Shown here: one piece after another, positions 1-8,393 of the stretch
Layout of the letters: each line of letters opens with the position of its first letter
Numbering within the stretch: position 1 is the stretch's first letter
Notes under the pieces: model-generated
The model's input: the letters and a program-made list of their open reading frames with translations, nothing else
What the model was told of the DNA's origin: nothing
Databases searched by the model: none
Made by a program: the position numbers and the translations under genes
From: JAAXZI01 sp045863575
GTDB taxonomy: Bacteria > Planctomycetota > Phycisphaerae > UBA1845 > PWPN01
Direction of reading: 5' to 3'
Assembly: GCA_045863575.1 (NCBI GenBank)
Contig: BTUC01000049.1
Location: forward strand, 1-24,198
Length of the DNA: 24,198 nucleotides

Positions 1-1227
1 GCTGCGGGCGAAATCCGCCAGCAGGAAACGGGTGCGCGAATGCTGGTGCGGCTGGAAAACGACATACATCTTCCGCGGGCTGTAGTACTCCCGGGCCGCC
101 TGCAACGTCACCTGGATCTCGGTCGGGTGGTGCGCGTAGTCGTCTACTACTGTTACACCATCAATCATTCCGCGCCGCGTTAACCTGCGCTCGGCGCCGC
201 GAAAACGCCCCAGCGCATCCGCGACGGCTTCCGGCGCTACACCACTACGATAACAGACAGCCATGGCCGCCAGGGCGTTAGCCACATGATGCCGGCCGGG
301 GATCAAAAGTCGCACTTCAGTCAGGGCCTGCCCCTTCCGCCACACGCGGTATCTGAAGCAGCCCTGCTGGCAATCGAGGATTTCCGCACGCCAATCCGCG
401 GCTGCGTCGAATCCGAACGTTTCGACGGGCGCGTTGATCCCGTCGACGATTCGTGCCGTATGGCGGTCCTCGGCGTTCATCACCAGCAGGCCGTCATTGG
501 GCACCAACGACGCAAACGCGTGAAACGAAGCGACGATCGCGTCCAGATCCTGGTAACAATCGAGGTGGTCCTCCTCCACGTTCAGAATGGTGGCCACCTT
601 CGGCCGGAGGTTCAGATACGACCGATCGAATTCGCAGGCCTCGACAACGAACTGCTCGCCGTCGCCGACGCCCGAGCCACCGCCCAGTTGCGCGACCTCG
701 GCCCCGATCACGAAGGACGGGTCCAGTCCCGCCTCGCGAAGGATGAACGCCGTCATGGCCGTCGTCGTGCTTTTGCCATGCGTGCCGGCAATGCCGATGC
801 CCATGCGTTCGGCCATCAACAACCCCAGCAACTGCGAGTACTTGACGGTTCTAAGCCCCCGCGCCCGGGCGGCCGCCAGCTCCGGATTGTCTTCCTTGAT
901 GGCGGCGGAATACACGACCAGATCGCAACTCTCCGGAAGATTGGCTTCCACCTGCCCGATGTGCACGTCCACACCCAGCGAGGACAGCCGCTCGAGGATC
1001 TCGGAGCCGCTTCGGTCCGACCCGCTCACCCGCATGCCCCGGCGGATCAGCACGGCCGCCGCCCCGCACATGCCGCAACCGCCCACGCCGATCATGTGCA
1101 CGCGCGAACCGGCCGTGAGTCGAAAACCAGCGCTACCGTTTAGATTCTTATTCATTCCTACGGGTGGATACAGCGGAGCGGCCTCAACTTCCTTCCCCAA
1201 CCGGCGCGTCCCTGCGCTGATGGACAT
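1..1227 (-). CDS. murC: UDP-N-acetylmuramate--L-alanine ligase MurC (3' end outside window)
   Basis: MurC is the cytoplasmic ATP-dependent ligase that adds L-Ala to UDP-MurNAc, the first peptide step of peptidoglycan synthesis. With the start used here, 409 residues are visible and the C-terminus lies beyond base 1. The nucleotide-binding motif GVGGCGM is at about 47-53, the ATP P-loop AGTHGKSTT at about 147-155, followed by NVEEDHLD and GRHHVANALAA, all typical Mur ligase landmarks. I chose the ATG at 1227 because AAGAAGGA lies 7 bases upstream. An ATG at 1155 would give an N-terminus closer to E. coli MurC in length but has only GGA touching the start codon. It follows murG after 164 bases, a wider gap than elsewhere in the cluster, and a candidate promoter lies in that gap. 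Family assignment is firm; the start is uncertain. Confidence 0.95.
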   Translation of the reverse strand, partial: MSISAGTRRLGKEVEAAPLYPPVGMNKNLNGSAGFRLTAGSRVHMIGVGGCGMCGAAAVLIRRGMRVSGSDRSGSEILERLSSLGVDVHIGQVEANLPESCDLVVYSAAIKEDNPELAAARARGLRTVKYSQLLGLLMAERMGIGIAGTHGKSTTTAMTAFILREAGLDPSFVIGAEVAQLGGGSGVGDGEQFVVEACEFDRSYLNLRPKVATILNVEEDHLDCYQDLDAIVASFHAFASLVPNDGLLVMNAEDRHTARIVDGINAPVETFGFDAAADWRAEILDCQQGCFRYRVWRKGQALTEVRLLIPGRHHVANALAAMAVCYRSGVAPEAVADALGRFRGAERRLTRRGMIDGVTVVDDYAHHPTEIQVTLQAAREYYSPRKMYVVFQPHQHSRTRFLLADFARS

Positions 1228-1254
1228 GAACAAATCCTTCTTTCCGGGAGGATG

Positions 1255-1283
1255 ATTGTAATCGAAAGCGCCTGACGACCCAA
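1255..1283 (-). promoter_or_regulatory. candidate sigma70-type promoter for murC
   Basis: On the minus strand a TTGGGT box (1283-1278) is separated by exactly 17 bases from TACAAT (1260-1255), a 5/6 match to TATAAT. The start would fall about 20 bases before the murC ATG at 1227. This would let murC be expressed independently of murG. The -35 box is weak (3/6), so this is a hypothesis from spacing and the -10 box. Confidence 0.3.
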
Positions 1284-1391
1284 CATGAATGGATTTGCGA
1301 GAGGTCCACAGCACGCGAACACCCAACGCTCGCCTGGCTCAACACTATCCTATCGGGAGGGGTGACATTTTTCCTTGAGGCGTGATTGAAG

Positions 1392-2714
1392 TCAGGTTTC
1401 CACCCGCTTCTCGCTCGAGCCGGCCAGCGAGATGCGGGCTCTGGCTTGATCAAGCGCACAGAAGACCGTGTGGCCGGACCCGCGATTGGGACGGGTCTCG
1501 ATCCGAATCGCCCTACCGCCATCTTCGGCGCGCGAGCGCGTGATCAGGCTACCGGCCGGCAGATCGTTCATCACTCGCAGCAGTGCGGCGATGGTCGGGC
1601 CGGCGTAGGGCCGGTCCAGCCCCTGGGCCGCCTGCCGCATCGCCTCCCGCCGCTCATCATCCTGCATCAGCGCCGTCAGCACTGGACGCAGCTCCCGCTC
1701 ATTCGCCACCGGGTCCTTGTGGTCGTCCAACATGATGGCCGCACCGGCATCGACCAGCACCTGCCCATTGTGCCACTGGTGACGATCCTTGTGGTACGGG
1801 TAGGGCAGCAGAATCGAGGGACGCCCCACGGCCAGGATCTCCGCCAGGCTGGAGGCACCCGCCCGCGAGACGATCAGGTCGCAGACCGCCATCGCTTCGG
1901 CCATTCGGTCTGTGAAGTCCAGGACTCGGTACGCCAGATGTTGCGTGAGCTGCGGCCTCACCGCAGCATATGCCGTCTCGACGCGCCCACGATCGGCCGC
2001 TCCGCTCAGATGCAGGATCTGCCAGCCGGCCGCAGCGACGGCATCCGCGAGCCGCAACATGGCCTCGTTAACCGTGCGCGCCCCTTGCGATGCCCCAGTT
2101 ACCAGGAGTGTACGGCGGCCAGGTTCGAGTCCGAACGATTCGAGCACCGAACCGCGCNNNNNNNNNNTATTCGCCTGCTGAGCCACGCGCCGGAAAGCCT
2201 CCCGTACCGGGCAACCGGTGACCAGCACAGGGGCTCCCGTCGGAAAGTGCTGCACCGTAACCGGCCACTGGGCAAAGATACCGGCCACCCGGCCGCCTCG
2301 CCCCATGTGCTGATTGGCTTTGCCAGGTACCGCATCCGGGTTCAGCAGAAACGTGGGAATTCCCATTCGGATGGCCGTGTGCACCGGCGGACCCGACGCA
2401 TACCCTCCGGCCCCGATCACGGCGGCGGGCCGACGCTGCGTGAATCCCCGGCGGCAAGCTCCTACGGATTGGCGCCACTTGAGCAGGAAACCGGGCCAAT
2501 GCCATGGCTTGGGGGGCACCGGCTGGACAACCTGAGGGACAGCGTCAATCCCAGCCGTCCCAAGGATGTCGCGGTCGATGGGGCGTTGGGTACAGAAGAA
2601 CGAGACGTCCACCGGCGAGCCTGAAGCGCGCAGCGATTCCACAACGGCCAACGCCGGAAAGAGGTGACCGCCCGTGCCACCGCCCGCGAAGACGAACCAG
2701 GGATTGGAGCTCAC
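1392..2714 (-). CDS. murG: Lipid II synthase MurG (GlcNAc transferase)
   Basis: MurG is the peripheral membrane GT28 enzyme that transfers GlcNAc from UDP-GlcNAc to lipid I, forming lipid II on the cytoplasmic face. Visible landmarks are the N-terminal G-loop GGGTGGH (residues 11-17), GAGGYASGP (101-109), VTGASQGA (205-212), SRAGASSLAE (283-292) and HQWHNG (312-317), the UDP-GlcNAc-binding region. The start is GTG, and the GTGA overlaps the ftsW stop by four bases, so translation is probably coupled. The protein is about 440 residues against about 355 in E. coli. The excess is a C-terminal tail of roughly 60 residues with no recognised domain. Ten Ns (residues about 183-186) interrupt the sequence between the two Rossmann domains, but both sides stay in the same frame. 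Confidence 0.95.
   Translation of the reverse strand: MSSNPWFVFAGGGTGGHLFPALAVVESLRASGSPVDVSFFCTQRPIDRDILGTAGIDAVPQVVQPVPPKPWHWPGFLLKWRQSVGACRRGFTQRRPAAVIGAGGYASGPPVHTAIRMGIPTFLLNPDAVPGKANQHMGRGGRVAGIFAQWPVTVQHFPTGAPVLVTGCPVREAFRRVAQQANXXXXRGSVLESFGLEPGRRTLLVTGASQGARTVNEAMLRLADAVAAAGWQILHLSGAADRGRVETAYAAVRPQLTQHLAYRVLDFTDRMAEAMAVCDLIVSRAGASSLAEILAVGRPSILLPYPYHKDRHQWHNGQVLVDAGAAIMLDDHKDPVANERELRPVLTALMQDDERREAMRQAAQGLDRPYAGPTIAALLRVMNDLPAGSLITRSRAEDGGRAIRIETRPNRGSGHTVFCALDQARARISLAGSSEKRVET
2158..2167. other. assembly gap of 10 N inside murG
   Basis: Ten undetermined bases sit in the murG interdomain stretch just before the second Rossmann domain. Both flanks read as MurG in the same frame with no obvious missing motif, so the true gap is probably 10 bases or differs by a multiple of three. 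The residues here cannot be inferred. Confidence 0.98.
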
Positions 2715-3913
2715 GTGTCATCCGCCCCCACTGCCGGCGATGTCTTGGCTATGTTGGCCAGAACCCCTACCAAGGCGCCCAGGAACACCACCCCCGAACC
2801 ACCGGCCGAGACCAGCGGCAGCGAGATGCCCTTCGTGGGCATTGAAACCGTGACCACCGCGATGTTCATGGTCGCCTGAATACCCAAGGTCACCACCAAG
2901 GCGAACGCCAGGAGTCTCCCGAAAGGGTCCTGGCACCGGCGGATCACAGTCAGTCCCTGCCACAGCAGCGCGATCAACAGGGCGACGACTGCGACGGCCC
3001 CCACCATGCCCAGTTCCTCGCAGATGACGGCAAAGATGAAGTCAGAATGAGCTTCAGGAAGGTAACCTTTGACGAAACCGCGGCCCAATCCGCGGCCCCA
3101 CCATCCGCCACTGGCGATCGTGCACAGCGACTGGATAGCCTGGTAGCCGGTCCGCTCTGGATCCGCCCAGATGTCCAGAAAAGAGACGAGTCTGGTCATC
3201 CGGTGGGCCCGGCTCAGGAGCAGGTAACCAAAGACCGGCACGGCCGGCAACACCATGAGCATGACGTGGATCCAGCGGGCCCCGCCGAACAACAACATGG
3301 CGCCCCCCACCACCGCGAGCAGTGCGGCTGTGCCGAAATCCTCCAGCCCAACCGCCCCCACGGACAAGCCGATGATGCCGGCCGCTGGCAACAGCCCTCG
3401 CCAGAAGTGGCGAACATCCGCACGCAAGGTCATCCAGATGGCCAGACCGATGGGCAACGCCAGCTTGACCAGCTCGGACGGCTGGAATTGCAGCCCCAGG
3501 CTTGCAGGCGGGATTCGGACCCACCGGGAGGCCCCCTTCCTCTCAATCCCTAGCCCGGGCACCAGCACCAGCGCGGTGCAGACCAGCGCGAAGCCCATCA
3601 GGAACAGGCCCGGCTTGCCGCGGGCGGCCGCCCAGACCCGGTACGGGAGTTGGGCCGTCACCAGCATGGCCGTCATGCCGCCGGCCACGAACACGAGCTG
3701 GCGTACCGCCGGGTACTTCCAGAATTCCCAGCCTACCAGCGGGCGATCCGGCGACGCGCTGGCCGAAAACGTCATAACCGCACCCACGCCCATGAGACCG
3801 GCCGCGATAGCCAGAATGGATGTGGCCGTAAGCCGCCCCGCCGGATATTCCACCGGACCGGTCGCCGCCTGTTCAGTTTGCCACCATCCCACTTGTCCCA
3901 TGGCCATACTCAC
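2711..3913 (-). CDS. ftsW: Septal peptidoglycan polymerase FtsW (SEDS family)
   Basis: FtsW is the multi-pass membrane glycosyltransferase that polymerises lipid II at the division site, working with FtsI. The 400-residue product has many hydrophobic segments and SEDS signatures: KGASRWVR (126-133), FQPSELVKLA (143-152), EDFGTAALL (191-199, which holds the conserved acidic residue), LPEAHSDFIFAVICEELG (285-302) and MPTKGISLPLVSAGGSG (358-374). I chose the GTG at 3913 because AAGGAG lies 8 bases upstream. The ATG at 3907 would leave 14 bases of spacing. The frame stays open upstream into mraY, but that extension is arginine-rich and unlike the family. Its TGA overlaps the murG GTG. A 73-base gap separates it from mraY, the place where murD usually sits. 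It could be RodA in principle, but the dcw context argues for FtsW. Confidence 0.93.
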   Translation of the reverse strand: MSMAMGQVGWWQTEQAATGPVEYPAGRLTATSILAIAAGLMGVGAVMTFSASASPDRPLVGWEFWKYPAVRQLVFVAGGMTAMLVTAQLPYRVWAAARGKPGLFLMGFALVCTALVLVPGLGIERKGASRWVRIPPASLGLQFQPSELVKLALPIGLAIWMTLRADVRHFWRGLLPAAGIIGLSVGAVGLEDFGTAALLAVVGGAMLLFGGARWIHVMLMVLPAVPVFGYLLLSRAHRMTRLVSFLDIWADPERTGYQAIQSLCTIASGGWWGRGLGRGFVKGYLPEAHSDFIFAVICEELGMVGAVAVVALLIALLWQGLTVIRRCQDPFGRLLAFALVVTLGIQATMNIAVVTVSMPTKGISLPLVSAGGSGVVFLGALVGVLANIAKTSPAVGADDT

Positions 3914-3986
3914 GCTCGTGACTCCTTCACGAGTTCCTATCGGCACACCGACCCCATCAGACTGGAGGGCCGTTCCCTGCCGCCAA

Positions 3987-5120
3987 TCACCGCAGCCGGA
4001 TCGTCGCCAGCGCGATCCCCGCGAACACCGCCGCCAGAAGCCAGAAACGGGTGACCGTCTGTGTCTCCGTCCACCCGCCCAGGTGGAAATGATGATGGAT
4101 CGGTGCAATGCGGAAGATCCTTTTGCCCCCGGTGGCCTTGAAGTAGCCGACCTGGAGCAGGACCGACATCGCCTCGATCACGAAGATGCCACCCACGATA
4201 AAGAGCATCAGCTCCTGGCGGGTCACAATGGCCACATAACCGATGAGCCCGCCCAACGGCAGCGACCCCGTATCACCCATGAATACGCCGGCCGGGTAGC
4301 AGTTGTACCAGAGAAAGCCCAGGCAGGATCCCATGATCGCTCCGCAGAGGACCGCCAGCTCGGCCGTGTGCGGAATGTGTGGCAGCAGCAGGCTCTCCGC
4401 CCGTCCCGGGTCGCCCACCAGAAAAGAAAGCACCATGAACACGAAGCTGCACAAAGCCATGCAGCCGGCCGCCAACCCATCCATGCCATCGGTGAGGTTC
4501 ACCGCGTTGGACGTGCCGGTGGTGACCAGTACGGTGATCACCCAGAACGCGGGCAGGCTCAAGGTAATCCCGTGCTTGTAGAATGGCACGCTCAGAATGC
4601 GGAAAGTGTCCACCTCCCCCCCCAGGTGGACGGTGTTCTGCTCACCCCATTTGTAGACGAAGATCCCCAGCAGCACGCCCAGGCCGATCTGGAACAGCAG
4701 CTTCTGGTAGGTCTTGAGGCCGTCGCGGGTGCCGCTGCGCGTACGCGGATTGATCTTCAGACGGTCGTCCCAGAAGCCGATCGCCCCCAGCCAGCCCATG
4801 CAGAACAGGCCCATCCGGATGTAGTAGTTTTGAAGGTCGGCGAGCAGGATGACGCTCGCGAAAATGGCCGCGATGATGAGGATCCCACCCATGGTGGGTG
4901 TGTTTTTCTTGTCCTTGGCCAGCTCGTTGAGCGCCTTGTGATCAAACTCGGCCTGATCCCCGACCTTCCGGCGCATCAGCTCCCGAATAACGCGCGGACC
5001 CAGCAGCCACACCACCAGGAACGACAGCAGGATCGCGCACGTACCCCGGAACAGGGCGTCCTTGTAGGCATAGGCCCCGGTCGGCTGGCCCATTAACTCA
5101 TCGATGAGATGGTATAACAC
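3987..5120 (-). CDS. mraY: Phospho-MurNAc-pentapeptide translocase MraY
   Basis: MraY is the integral membrane enzyme that transfers phospho-MurNAc-pentapeptide from UDP to undecaprenyl phosphate, making lipid I. The 377-residue product has about ten hydrophobic segments. Active-site landmarks are the DD pair at 118-119 in GFWDDRLK, NAVNLTDGMDGLA (205-217), MGDTGSL (281-287) and the histidine motif IHHHFHLGGW (341-350). Length is close to the E. coli enzyme (360). The start is a GTG giving MLYHLIDEL, the usual N-terminus of the family. No strong Shine-Dalgarno sequence precedes it. It lies 40 bases downstream of murF and 73 bases upstream of ftsW. Confidence 0.97.
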   Translation of the reverse strand: MLYHLIDELMGQPTGAYAYKDALFRGTCAILLSFLVVWLLGPRVIRELMRRKVGDQAEFDHKALNELAKDKKNTPTMGGILIIAAIFASVILLADLQNYYIRMGLFCMGWLGAIGFWDDRLKINPRTRSGTRDGLKTYQKLLFQIGLGVLLGIFVYKWGEQNTVHLGGEVDTFRILSVPFYKHGITLSLPAFWVITVLVTTGTSNAVNLTDGMDGLAAGCMALCSFVFMVLSFLVGDPGRAESLLLPHIPHTAELAVLCGAIMGSCLGFLWYNCYPAGVFMGDTGSLPLGGLIGYVAIVTRQELMLFIVGGIFVIEAMSVLLQVGYFKATGGKRIFRIAPIHHHFHLGGWTETQTVTRFWLLAAVFAGIALATIRLR

Positions 5121-5160
5121 ACCACGCTCGCTTCGGAAGAAAGACTCACACGTCGACCGG

Positions 5161-6705
5161 TCAGCGCACCCGGTTCAGCTTGCCGGTCCGAGGGGGCTTC
5201 CGCGCGGGTTGTGCCCGTTTCTTCGAGCCACCGGCCGTGCCCACGCCGCGCTCGCGGATGGTCTCCGCCAGCTTCTCCATGCCCAGCGCCCGCGAGCCCT
5301 TGATCAGAACCGTGTCGTTGGACTTCAGGTGCGTCAGGAGACGCCGCCGAGCCGTCTGCACGGATGCATACGCATGCGACTGAATGCGGTTCTCGCTGAC
5401 CGTCTGAACCGTCTTGCTGACCAGCCTCGCGTTCTCGCCGATGGCGATGACCAGATCCACCGGGCTGCGCGCAATGCGCTCCGCCGATTGGCGATGCAAC
5501 GCTTCAGAGGCGGTCCCCAGCTCGCGCATGTCGCCGATAATCAGCACGCGCCGTCCCGGCGCCGGCGCATCCACCAGCGTCTCGACCGCGGCAGCCATTG
5601 ATGTCGGGTTGGCGTTGTAGGCGTCGTTGATCAAGGTCAGCCGACCGATGCGCTCATGCTCCAGCCGCATGGGCGGCAGCGTGAAGGATGCCAGGGCGGA
5701 CGCGACCTCTTCATGGTCCATGCCGAACCATCGGGCCACGCCGATGGCCGCCAAGGCGTTGATGATGTTGTGCCGGCCGGGCACATTCAACCGGTAGACA
5801 AACCGGTCGTTGACCGTGAACTCGAAGCCCGGCATCTCGAACGGCTGTGCGCTGCCTTGCCCATTTGCAGCCGCCTCAATCTTGCGCACTGCAGTCAGCC
5901 GCAGGTCCCCGTCCGGCGACTGGCCAAAACTCACCCGCTTGAGCCGGGCCAGCTCACGATCATGTTCCACGTTCCAGCGCAGCAGCTCCTGATCGAAATT
6001 GACCACCGCCGCCCCACCCGGCTTTAAGAACCGCAAGAGCGAGAGCTTTTCTTCGGCAATGCGTTCGATGCTGCCCAGCCCTTCAAGATGAGCCTCGGCA
6101 ATGGTCGTCAGCACGGCCACCTCCGGCTCGATCAGCCGAGCCAGGGCGGCGATTTCACCAGGGGCATTCATCCCCACTTCGCAGACGACGAATGAGTCGG
6201 AAGGTTCTACCGACAGCAAGGTGAGCGGCACACCCACGGCGTTGTTGTAACTCTTGGGCGAAGCGGAGCCCTTCCACCGGCTGGCCAGCACATGGGCGAC
6301 CATCTGCTTGGTCGTGGTCTTGCCGACGCTGCCCGTCACCGCCACGACGGTAGCGGAACCAGCCAGCACGGTCCGACGGTAATAAAGGGCCAGACGTCCG
6401 AGGGCTGCGACCGGATCATCCACGCGGATCAACATCGCGTCGCGCGGAACGGCTCCGGCGGTCTCCGCCAGCGGCCCAAAAGAGGCAAAATCGTTTCGTA
6501 CCACCGCCGCCAGAGCCCCCCCGGCCAGCGCCTGGCCCACAAAGTCATGCCCGTCGAAACGGTCACCGCGGATGGCGAAGAACAGCTCTCCCGGGCTCAC
6601 GTTGCGCGAATCCGTACTCACTCGACTGACGCTGGCGACGGGTATCGGCCGGTCGCAGGCGCCCTCGAGCGCGGTCACCACTTCCTCCAAGGTTAACGGC
6701 TTCAT
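5161..6705 (-). CDS. murF: UDP-MurNAc-tripeptide--D-Ala-D-Ala ligase MurF
   Basis: MurF adds D-Ala-D-Ala to UDP-MurNAc-tripeptide in the cytoplasm, completing the pentapeptide precursor. The 514-residue protein shows the three-domain Mur ligase layout: an N-terminal substrate domain with TDSRNVSPGELFFAIRG (31-47), the P-loop TGSVGKTTTK (124-133), NVPGRHNIINALAA, and a C-terminal domain containing INDAYNANPTSM. GSVGKT in place of the GTNGKT of other Mur ligases fits MurF. The last 30 or so residues are strongly basic and look disordered, an extension absent from E. coli MurF (452 residues). The ATG overlaps the murE stop by four bases (ATGA), so it is probably translationally coupled. Confidence 0.95.
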   Translation of the reverse strand: MKPLTLEEVVTALEGACDRPIPVASVSRVSTDSRNVSPGELFFAIRGDRFDGHDFVGQALAGGALAAVVRNDFASFGPLAETAGAVPRDAMLIRVDDPVAALGRLALYYRRTVLAGSATVVAVTGSVGKTTTKQMVAHVLASRWKGSASPKSYNNAVGVPLTLLSVEPSDSFVVCEVGMNAPGEIAALARLIEPEVAVLTTIAEAHLEGLGSIERIAEEKLSLLRFLKPGGAAVVNFDQELLRWNVEHDRELARLKRVSFGQSPDGDLRLTAVRKIEAAANGQGSAQPFEMPGFEFTVNDRFVYRLNVPGRHNIINALAAIGVARWFGMDHEEVASALASFTLPPMRLEHERIGRLTLINDAYNANPTSMAAAVETLVDAPAPGRRVLIIGDMRELGTASEALHRQSAERIARSPVDLVIAIGENARLVSKTVQTVSENRIQSHAYASVQTARRRLLTHLKSNDTVLIKGSRALGMEKLAETIRERGVGTAGGSKKRAQPARKPPRTGKLNRVR

Positions 6706-8300
6706 CGACTCGCCCCTCTCCGTGCGGACAGAAACTCAGCGGCCACCGCCGCGTCATCGAACTCCAGCCGCTCTTTTCCGACCAACTGGTAAGTCTCATG
6801 TCCTTTGCCGGCAAGCAGCAGGACGTCCCCGGGCTCGGCCATGCCAACGGCCAGCCCAATCGCGCGCCGGCGGTCCGGCTCCGAGGTCACGCGGTTCAAA
6901 TCGCCCGGTGCAAACCCGGCCATGATCTCGCGGATGATCAGTTCCGGATCTTCGCTTCGTGGATTGTCGCTGGTCACGATAATCTGGTCAGCATGGCGCG
7001 CTGCCACGCGGGCCATCCGAGGGCGCTTGGTCGCGTCGCGGTCGCCCCCGCACCCAAAGAGCACGATCAGGCGTCCACCGGCCAGAGGACGCAGCGCGGA
7101 AAGCACGTTCGCCAGGGCATCGTCTGTGTGGGCGTAGTCGACCAGCACACTGAAGCCCGGTTCCGCCCCGTCGGCGGAACGCGCCGACACGCGCTGGAGA
7201 CGGCCTGGGACTGATGAAACGCTACGTAAGCCCTCCGCGACGCTCTGCAAAGGAACTCCCAGGCCAACCGCTGCCCCCGCAGCGGCCAGCGAGTTCTGCA
7301 CATTATGACGGCCGACCAATGGCGACTCGATGACGCACGTTTCAGATTGCGGTTGGGCTGAATCAACCGGCCGGGTCATGATCAGCTCGAAGCGCGTGCC
7401 TTCGGCGGTGTAGGCCTGAACACGAGCACTCAAATCGATGAAGGGCGCTCGCCCGGCGATGTGCGGCCGTTCGGGAGCGCTGCGGCCGGCGGGCAGAATC
7501 GAGTAACGAATCACGCGCGCTTCGCAGTCGGCGACAATCTGATCCGCCGCGGGATCGTCGCCGTTCACCACGGCCACGGCCCCTGGCTCAAGTCCATCGA
7601 ACAGCCGCTTCTTGGCAGCCAGATAATTGACCATGTCACCGTGGTAATCGAGGTGATCGCCGGTCAGGTTGCTGAACACCGCGACGGCGAAGCGAATCCC
7701 GTCGCATCGCCCCTGGTCCAGGGCAATACTGGATACCTCCATGACCGCGTGGGTGGCACCGGCGCCCGCCGTCTCTCGAAGATAGCTCATCAGATCTGCC
7801 GGCGCTGGCGTGGTCAGGCTGGCGTCGATTTGCCGGGAGAGCAGGTCGTACTCGATCGTGCCCAGCAGAGCCGTCGGATGACCCGCCTGACGCAAAATCG
7901 CGCGAGCCAGAAAACAGAAGGTGCTCTTGCCGTTCGTTCCCGTGACGCCAACCACCTGGAGGCGGCCCTCCCGCTGGAGCCTGCTCACCCCGTAAAGCGT
8001 GGAGGCCAGCCGCCCGACGACGCCCCGCGCGCTGTCGACTCGCAACCCGGCCACACCGGGCGGCAATGTCAACGGCCGTTCGTGAATGACTGCCCCGGCC
8101 CCGGCTTTAATCGCATCCTGCACGTAGCGGTGGCCGTCCGAGCGCGAGCCGGCCCGGGCCACAAAACAGGCGCCGGGGCTGACCTGCCGGGAATCCTCTA
8201 CCACGCTGGTGATCAGCGGGTCGCTGGCGTCTTCCCAACGGCTTGCCACTCTTGAGGTTATGATCAGCTCACTGAACCGCCAAGGCTCAACTGGGTTCAT
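6702..8300 (-). CDS. murE: UDP-MurNAc-tripeptide synthetase MurE, meso-diaminopimelate type
   Basis: MurE adds the third amino acid to UDP-MurNAc-L-Ala-D-Glu. The 532-residue product has VEDSRQVSPGACFVA (34-48), the P-loop GTNGKST (121-127), EVSSIALDQGR (188-198), NLTGDHLDYHG (211-221), VGRHNVQNSLAA and the C-terminal LLAGKGHE. The decisive motif is DNPR at 445-448, which in characterised MurE enzymes marks specificity for meso-diaminopimelate rather than lysine. The cell wall is therefore predicted to be DAP-type. I chose the ATG at 8300; the frame also offers a TTG at 8330. Ribosome-site evidence is weak for both, although a G-run precedes the ATG. It lies 93 bases after ftsI and overlaps murF. 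Confidence 0.95.
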   Translation of the reverse strand: MNPVEPWRFSELIITSRVASRWEDASDPLITSVVEDSRQVSPGACFVARAGSRSDGHRYVQDAIKAGAGAVIHERPLTLPPGVAGLRVDSARGVVGRLASTLYGVSRLQREGRLQVVGVTGTNGKSTFCFLARAILRQAGHPTALLGTIEYDLLSRQIDASLTTPAPADLMSYLRETAGAGATHAVMEVSSIALDQGRCDGIRFAVAVFSNLTGDHLDYHGDMVNYLAAKKRLFDGLEPGAVAVVNGDDPAADQIVADCEARVIRYSILPAGRSAPERPHIAGRAPFIDLSARVQAYTAEGTRFELIMTRPVDSAQPQSETCVIESPLVGRHNVQNSLAAAGAAVGLGVPLQSVAEGLRSVSSVPGRLQRVSARSADGAEPGFSVLVDYAHTDDALANVLSALRPLAGGRLIVLFGCGGDRDATKRPRMARVAARHADQIIVTSDNPRSEDPELIIREIMAGFAPGDLNRVTSEPDRRRAIGLAVGMAEPGDVLLLAGKGHETYQLVGKERLEFDDAAVAAEFLSARRGASR

Positions 8301-8393
8301 AGATCCCCCGGACGCCAACCGAATCTGCAACGTCCGATATCATACCGCCGGAACCGCTCCGCTCCCAGAGGGATGGGCGCGCCACCGCACTGT

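Noticed and set aside
3914..4108. N-terminal extension of FtsW into mraY
   Set aside because: It overlaps mraY, is Arg-rich and lacks membrane character; a GTG with a well-spaced AAGGAG exists at 3913.
3255..5096. Long plus-strand open frame (613 codons) opposite ftsW and mraY
   Set aside because: It is antisense to two genes with complete family motifs; its product is His/Gln/Arg/Pro-rich with no domain. Long antisense frames are expected in GC-rich coding DNA.
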